The position numbers and the translations under genes were made by a program. DNA of 43,934 bases, taken from NCBI RefSeq assembly GCF_000445105.1, contig NZ_ATDP01000079.1:1-43934 (forward strand), given 5' to 3'. Below are positions 39,740 through 43,934 of this stretch, one piece after another. Origin of the DNA: Sphingobium lactosutens DS20. GTDB taxonomy: Bacteria; Pseudomonadota; Alphaproteobacteria; Sphingomonadales; Sphingomonadaceae. The stretch's first letter is position 1; each line of letters begins with the position of its first letter. The notes under the pieces are model-generated. The model ran no database searches and had not been told where the DNA came from. It was given only the letters and a program-made list of their open reading frames with translations.

Positions 39740-39991
39740 GTGGCAGCCAAACTGTTCAATCGTGTAGCGAGCTTGCGCGTCGCTTCCGGACTTACGCAAT
39801 CCGAGCTGGCAGCGAGGATTCAAGTCTCCCCTGAAACAGTCGCGGCCATCGAGAACGGCAGACAGGACGCCACTTTGCTGACGGCGCTACGTATGTCGCG
39901 TGCCCTGCGAACCGAGGTGCCGAACATCTTCAGGGAGCAGCCTTTCCCTAAGCTGATCGGCTCCGAGCGAGGCGAGAGCCGAACAGCTTAG
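39740..39991 (+). CDS. XRE-family transcriptional regulator
   Basis: This 83-residue protein with a Cro/C1 helix-turn-helix (RVASLRVASGLTQSELAARI, QVSPETVAAIENGRQDATLL, TALRMSRALRTEVPNIF). GTG 39740 start. It heads the cluster leading to parAB, ten bases before the next gene, so it may regulate the partition operon. Confidence 0.82.
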   Translation: MAAKLFNRVASLRVASGLTQSELAARIQVSPETVAAIENGRQDATLLTALRMSRALRTEVPNIFREQPFPKLIGSERGESRTA

Positions 39992-40000
39992 GAGGCCGCT

Positions 40001-40348
40001 ATGCGCCGTGAGATTGCCAGCAAACTTCGGCGCGCAGCCAGCGTGCTACGGACTGTCATGCTTTGGGCATCGCTTGCCCTGTGGCTTGCGATCGCGGCAA
40101 CCGCGCTGATCGTCGTCCTTGCAGTCGGACTCGCGGCCTATTTCGCTTTTGGCTGGCTAGGAGTGGGAGCCGTCGCCGTCTTCGTGCTGATCGTTTTCTT
40201 CGGCAAAGACCCACCAACCGAACAGACCGGCCCGCGCCGCAAGGGCAAGGGCCTCAACCTGAACGACGATCCGAACCCATGGTATATGCAGTCGCAGTAT
40301 CGCTTCGGATCGGGAAACAGCGCCGCTCATAACCGCTGGCACAAGTAG
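40001..40348 (+). CDS. Hypothetical membrane protein
   Basis: This 115-residue protein has a basic start (MRREIASKLRRAASVLRTVM), two membrane segments (LWLAIAATALIVVLAVGLAA and FGWLGVGAVAVFVLIVFFG) and a polar C-terminal tail (NLNDDPNPWYMQSQYRFGSG). Unrecognised. AGGAGG lies eight bases before ATG. It sits between the XRE gene and parA in one apparent operon. Confidence 0.6.
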   Translation: MRREIASKLRRAASVLRTVMLWASLALWLAIAATALIVVLAVGLAAYFAFGWLGVGAVAVFVLIVFFGKDPPTEQTGPRRKGKGLNLNDDPNPWYMQSQYRFGSGNSAAHNRWHK

Positions 40349-40378
40349 CCCGTGGCGCAGCCATTGAAGGGATTCTCA

Positions 40379-41137
40379 ATGCGAACAATCGTAGTGACCA
40401 ATGAGCGCGGCGGCATCGGCAAGACCACGCTTACCTGTCATATTGCGTGGCATCTGGCCGAGCAGGGCAAGCGTGTCGTGGTCCTGGACCTGGACAAGCA
40501 ATGCCACAGTGCCGGGATGCTGAAAGCCGAGTTCGAGCAGATCGGCCCGGTTCAGTCGATTCTTGACTTCGACCCGAACGAAGAACCTCCGGCGCTGGCC
40601 TGTTTCAAGAACACACGGCAGATCGTCGAGTTGACGACTGACAGCCCGCAGCAAGGCCAGCACATCGGCGCTTATGTCCGCGCCATTCGTGCCGGCCTTG
40701 CCAAGCACTACGACTACTGCGTGATCGACACTGCGCCCGCGTGGGATGGCCGGAACCTCATGGCGCTGATTGCGTCCGATTATGTCGCGGTCCCACTGGA
40801 CCCCGACAAAACCGCGCGTCAGTCGCTCAACGAAATCTCGCAAAGCATCAGCCTTGCAAACAAGGTGCGCGGGGAGGGTAACGCGACCCGGTTCGGGATC
40901 GTGTTCAACCGCGTTCAGACAACGAGCGAAGTTTCAAAAATGCTGATGGACCGCATTGGGCAGGCGCTTCCTGCCAATGTGGTGCCGCACACCATTCCGC
41001 ACCGCGAGCACATGCGCGAGGCGGCTTTACTCGAAATTCCCGTTTGGCGCTTGGCAAAGGACACGCGGCGTAGCGCGCCGATCGTGCGCGAAGTCGTCTC
41101 CTACATTGTCGATCAAGCTGAGAGGGAAGCCGCATGA
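40379..41137 (+). CDS. parA: Partition ATPase ParA
   Basis: This 252-residue ParA/Soj-type ATPase has the deviant Walker A near its start (VTNERGGIGKTTLTCHIAWH), Walker A' (VVVLDLDKQCHSAGML) and Walker B (YDYCVIDTAPAWDGRNLM). It positions plasmid copies on the nucleoid together with ParB. ATG 40379 with GAAGGGA upstream is preferred to GTG 40352. No N-terminal regulatory helix-turn-helix (type Ib-like length), so autoregulation is probably by ParB or the XRE protein. Overlaps parB (ATGA). Confidence 0.92.
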   Translation: MRTIVVTNERGGIGKTTLTCHIAWHLAEQGKRVVVLDLDKQCHSAGMLKAEFEQIGPVQSILDFDPNEEPPALACFKNTRQIVELTTDSPQQGQHIGAYVRAIRAGLAKHYDYCVIDTAPAWDGRNLMALIASDYVAVPLDPDKTARQSLNEISQSISLANKVRGEGNATRFGIVFNRVQTTSEVSKMLMDRIGQALPANVVPHTIPHREHMREAALLEIPVWRLAKDTRRSAPIVREVVSYIVDQAEREAA

Positions 41138-42159
41138 GCAAGGCAGCTGTCAAACCGGCGAAGAAGAGCTTTGCCGACTTCGATATGGACGCGATGGACT
41201 TTTCGGCCGTCCCCGCGAATACCGAGTTCAAGGCAGCTGGACGGTTTCAGCGCCTTCCGCTCGATGACATTGATCCAGACCCCACGCAGGTTCGCCGGGA
41301 GTTCGACCAGGCCGAGATTGATGCACTGGCCGCAACCATCAAGGACCGCGGCTTGCTGCAACCCATCGTTGTCGCGCCAACATCGAACGGTCGCTACATC
41401 ATCCGCTACGGAGAGCGGCGCTATCGCGCGTGCCGCCAGCTTGGTTTCGACCAGATCGACACCGTTCTGGATCAGGCGGACGCCGAGCGCGATATTGGCC
41501 TCGACCAGTTTCTTGAGAACGAGCAACGCCAAGCCCTAAGTCTGGCTGAGCGCGTCAGTTTCATCGCGAGCCGCGTCAGTGACACGCTCTCGACAAAGGA
41601 TCTAGCCGCGCGCATCGCCAAGCCGCATTCGGAAGTGAAGCGGCTCTACTCGCTGCGCACCTTGCCCGAGGACATTCTTGCCGCGTTGAAGAATTGTTCT
41701 CCGCGTGCCGCCGTCGCGATCAAACACGCGATCGAGCTGGACGAGCAGGCCACGCGCAATTTCGTGGCAGCAAACGAAAATCCGACAGCCGCCGCCTGTG
41801 AGCAGTTTCTTGCTACGCTCCAAGGCAGCCCCGAGGAAGAGACCGCGCAGGCCGGTGCCGCTAAAGCGATCGACGATCCAGCGTCGCCCCAAGAATCGCG
41901 CGCCTTGGTGGCAGCTGCTACCAGTGCGACGGACGATCGTCGGGAGCGGCCTGAACTGGACGCTCACGACGACGAGCGGGAAGGGGAGGGGGCCGTGCTT
42001 GCCGATCCTTCCGATCACAAGCCGCGCGCCCCCCGTCAGCCGAAAGAGGCTACCGACGCACCGGCTATCATCATTCAGGGCCGTCGCGGGATTGTTCTAA
42101 GTGGCCAGGTCACGGTTCGGTTCGACGGCGAGGCCGCGCCCCAAACCTTCGACTTCTGA
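41134..42159 (+). CDS. parB: Partition DNA-binding protein ParB
   Basis: This 341-residue ParB has the N-terminal CTPase domain (LPLDDIDPDPTQVRREFDQA, RYGERRYRACRQLGF at 92-105, ENEQRQALSLAERVSFIAS) and a helix-turn-helix (STKDLAARIAKPHSEVKRLY). An alanine/acid-rich linker and a C-terminal region ending in beta-like segments (GRRGIVLSGQVTVRFDGEAA) follow. It binds the plasmid centromere, which is not identified; the 16-bp palindrome family is the best candidate in this window. One single-mismatch copy lies inside this gene. Confidence 0.9.
   Translation: MSKAAVKPAKKSFADFDMDAMDFSAVPANTEFKAAGRFQRLPLDDIDPDPTQVRREFDQAEIDALAATIKDRGLLQPIVVAPTSNGRYIIRYGERRYRACRQLGFDQIDTVLDQADAERDIGLDQFLENEQRQALSLAERVSFIASRVSDTLSTKDLAARIAKPHSEVKRLYSLRTLPEDILAALKNCSPRAAVAIKHAIELDEQATRNFVAANENPTAAACEQFLATLQGSPEEETAQAGAAKAIDDPASPQESRALVAAATSATDDRRERPELDAHDDEREGEGAVLADPSDHKPRAPRQPKEATDAPAIIIQGRRGIVLSGQVTVRFDGEAAPQTFDF
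41907..41922. repeat. 16-bp palindrome copy 11, one mismatch, inside parB
   Basis: GGTGGCAGCTGCTACC within the parB linker codons, reading V-A-A-A-T as in virB10. Confidence 0.75.
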
Positions 42160-42210
42160 TAGCTTTTACCGTCCACGTTCTCTCAGCATCGAGGCGACGT
42201 GGAATTTAGA

Positions 42211-42236
42211 GCGGTGGCAGTTGCCACCGCTTTTTG
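42211..42236 (+). terminator. parB terminator overlapping palindrome copy 12
   Basis: The palindrome variant GGTGGCAGTTGCCACC (42213-42228, one mismatch) extended by AGC/GCT forms a hairpin followed by TTTTTG. The only copy with a T-run, and so the clearest intrinsic terminator of the set. Confidence 0.75.
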
Positions 42237-42238
42237 TT

Positions 42239-42350
42239 TGTGGGGTAGGTATCTACTGTATGGCAGGATAAGCCTTGCGGCGGCTAATGTTAACCGATAC
42301 GCTCAATCCTATCGGATCGCGCTTCACGGTTGGGAGATACCTACCCCACA
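42239..42350. other. Origin of transfer (oriT) with MOBP-type nic core
   Basis: A perfect 16-base inverted repeat (TGTGGGGTAGGTATCT at 42239-42254; its inverse at 42335-42350) brackets 80 bases. Nine bases inside the left arm, the minus strand reads TATCCTG|C (42270-42263), the nic core of RP4/MOBP relaxases. It lies directly before mobC and the relaxase gene. The right arm overlaps the mobC start codon, so binding there could also repress mob expression. Confidence 0.8.
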
Positions 42351-42901
42351 TGGAAAAGACGCTGGGCTTCAAGATCGAGGCAACCAAGCTCGCAAAGATT
42401 GACGCGCTTGCGCAGACGAGGGGAGGGCGCGGCCCCTTCATGCGTCAACTGGTTGACGCCGTGCTCCGGCAGTCCGGGGCGGCCAGCGAGGCCGCACCTC
42501 TTGTTGACCGCGAGGCCGCTGGCGAGCATCGCCTTTATCTTCGGCCGACCGAAACCGAACTGGCCGTGATCCGCCATCGCGCAAAAGAGCGCCGCATGAC
42601 CCCGGCGACCTGGGCCATGGCTCTTGTGCGGCGACACATCGGCATTGCCGCGCCTGTCGATCGCGAATTGCGCGAAGAGCTGTTGAATTGCCGTCAGGCG
42701 TTGCAGCGCATTGGGCGCAACGTGAATCAGATCGCCCGAGCCGCTAACAAGATGGCGCTGGCGGACAATGCAGCGGAGATCGCCGGCGAGCTGCAAAAGG
42801 TCAACGACCTGCGCGCGGCGATCGGCGCGGCCGTCGAAGGTATCGGCGCCGCTACGAAAGCTGACCTGTCCTATTGGGAGGTTTCCAGTGAGCGACTTTG
42901 A
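42350..42901 (+). CDS. mobC: Relaxosome accessory protein MobC
   Basis: This 183-residue protein begins with a ribbon-helix-helix-like part (MEKTLGFKIEATKLAKIDAL) and a middle region with EHRLYLRPTETELAVIRHRA and KERRMTPATWAMALVRRHIG. The MobC signature LREELLNCRQALQRIGRNVN followed by QIARAANKMAL lies at about 123-153. It binds oriT and helps the relaxase open the nic region. No Shine-Dalgarno is visible because the oriT repeat arm abuts ATG 42350. Its 3' end overlaps the relaxase start. Confidence 0.85.
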   Translation: MEKTLGFKIEATKLAKIDALAQTRGGRGPFMRQLVDAVLRQSGAASEAAPLVDREAAGEHRLYLRPTETELAVIRHRAKERRMTPATWAMALVRRHIGIAAPVDRELREELLNCRQALQRIGRNVNQIARAANKMALADNAAEIAGELQKVNDLRAAIGAAVEGIGAATKADLSYWEVSSERL

Positions 42902-43931
42902 TAGCAGCTTTGAGGCGGGACAGCTTGCCGCGCTGTTCAAACCAAAGCTGACCAGCGACCCGAACAGGCGCGGGGCCGATATGTTGCTGCGCTCGCTGAG
43001 TTCGAGGCGGGCAGGCCAGGGCGGGAGCACGCGGGCGCGGCTTGCTCGCGTTGTCAGCCGTGCCCCGGAGGTCATGGTCAAGGTTACGGGCAGGCCGAAG
43101 GGCAAGAACCACGCGGCTGCGCATTTCGACTATATCGGCCGGAAAGGCGATGTGCCGCTTGAAACGCGTGATGGCGACATACTGACTGACAAGGAAGCTC
43201 GGGCGGAGCTGGCGCGCGATTGGGGCGATCCTGTCTATTGGCGTGACAATTCTACCGTAGCCGCCGTGAGCATGGTTTTTTCGATGCCGGCAGGGACAGA
43301 CCCCGACAAGGTTCTTTCAGCGGTGCGCGAGGTCGCGCGCAGCGAGATCGGGCATGAGTGGGATTACGTCCTGGCGCTGCATACGGACACACCGCGGCCC
43401 CACGTGCATGTGACGGTTGCCGCGCGCGGCGACACAGGGCAACGCTTCAACCCGCGACCTCAAACGCTGCATCATTACCGGGAGCGCTTTGCAGAGGAAT
43501 TGCGGGCGAGGGGGGTTACTGCCGAGGCAACGCCTCGCGCAGCGCGTGGTGTCGGCCGAGCCGGTCAGAGCATGGCCCTGAATCGGATGAGGCAGCGCTA
43601 CATGGCCGGCACCGCACCTGCGCCGTTTGCCAATCAGAAGATCACTGCGGCCGCGCGAGACCAGCTGGCGGGGCGGTCCACCGCTCCGGATTTCGTGGTG
43701 CGCGGGCGGCAGGCATGGAATGAGACGCAACACCGCTATCTAGCCGCCGCCAAGCGCCTTGAGGCAAGCAGCGATCCAGCTGACCGCCAGCTTGCCGACC
43801 AGGTGCGGCAATTTGTGGGGGCAGGGCGAACGCCTACAATTCATGAGCGATCGGTAGCCGCGATGGAGCGGAAGCGGCAGAGCGAACGATCTAGGAACCG
43901 CGATCGTTCGCGGGAAGGGCCAGGACGATAG
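42888..43931 (+). CDS. MOBP (VirD2-like) relaxase
   Basis: This 347-residue enzyme nicks oriT and pilots the strand through the secretion channel. Motifs: putative catalytic tyrosine in AAHFDYIGRKGDVPL (Tyr82) and the three-histidine motif in LALHTDTPRPHVHVTVAARG (His165, Asp167, His172, His174). The C-terminal third is basic and helical with a highly charged tail, a likely secretion signal. GTG 42888 overlaps mobC. The last 125 codons are duplicated at 3035-3412. It is shorter than RP4 TraI but normal for mobilisation-type VirD2-like relaxases. Confidence 0.88.
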   Translation: MSDFDSSFEAGQLAALFKPKLTSDPNRRGADMLLRSLSSRRAGQGGSTRARLARVVSRAPEVMVKVTGRPKGKNHAAAHFDYIGRKGDVPLETRDGDILTDKEARAELARDWGDPVYWRDNSTVAAVSMVFSMPAGTDPDKVLSAVREVARSEIGHEWDYVLALHTDTPRPHVHVTVAARGDTGQRFNPRPQTLHHYRERFAEELRARGVTAEATPRAARGVGRAGQSMALNRMRQRYMAGTAPAPFANQKITAAARDQLAGRSTAPDFVVRGRQAWNETQHRYLAAAKRLEASSDPADRQLADQVRQFVGAGRTPTIHERSVAAMERKRQSERSRNRDRSREGPGR

Positions 43932-43934
43932 TTA

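Noticed and set aside
3681..42228. Reading the dispersed palindromes as a CRISPR array
   Set aside because: Copies are kilobases apart with irregular spacing and there are no cas genes.
43932..43934. Window as a closed circle joined end to start
   Set aside because: A direct 43934-to-1 junction would place the relaxase next to the IS21 end without a target duplication matching the right side (2502 onward), and the repeated relaxase end has mismatches, so simple circular overlap is not supported.

Overview
The window is plasmid (or integrated conjugative element) backbone DNA from a GC-rich alphaproteobacterium. The gene families (VirB/VirD4-type conjugation genes with a TrbM-like protein, a VirD2-like MOBP relaxase, ArdC, DUF3768, DUF4942-methyltransferase and DUF6884 proteins) and the base composition point to a sphingomonad (Sphingomonas, Sphingobium or Novosphingobium). 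This is recognition by family, not a database result. No rRNA or tRNA gene is visible.

Layout. (1) 1-3412 is mobile-element debris: an apparently complete IS21-family element (istA/istB) starting at base 1, a fragment of a Tn3-family transposase, and a second copy of the 3' end of the relaxase gene. (2) 3413-17930, all minus strand, is the mating-pair module: TrbM-like protein, VirB1, B2, B3, B4, B5, an EexN-like lipoprotein, VirB6, B7, B8, B9, B10, B11, VirD4, an LPD7-domain protein and two small genes. (3) 17931-21438 is the replication region: a ribbon-helix-helix-type regulator flanked by two copies of one operator palindrome, a predicted antisense RNA, a putative replication initiator, a TraC-like primase, a nuclease and a membrane protein. 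(4) 21450-35145, almost all plus strand, is the accessory/leading region: a large ParB-like protein, antirestriction protein ArdC, a Fic toxin-antitoxin pair, a DUF4942 methyltransferase and many small unknown genes. Seven genes here are preceded by near-identical non-coding leaders of three families (A three copies, B two, C two). (5) 35146-36799 holds an IS110-family transposase. (6) 36796-42236 has regulators, a serine recombinase, a short SSB and parA/parB. (7) 42239-43931 holds oriT with a MOBP-type nic core, mobC and the relaxase gene.

How it works together. The nic core lies on the minus strand, so the transferred strand should be the minus strand and enter the recipient from about 42.2 kb towards lower coordinates: parAB, ssb, regulators, then the leader-bearing accessory genes, with the VirB/D4 genes last. 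The plus-strand genes between 18 and 42 kb would all have the entering strand as template. That is the expected geometry for early expression of leading-region genes.

The most unusual signals are a 16-bp perfect palindrome (GGTGGCAGCTGCCACC) found nine times exactly and three more times with one mismatch, and the three families of repeated leaders. Both suggest a plasmid-wide regulatory or structural system that the protein genes do not explain.
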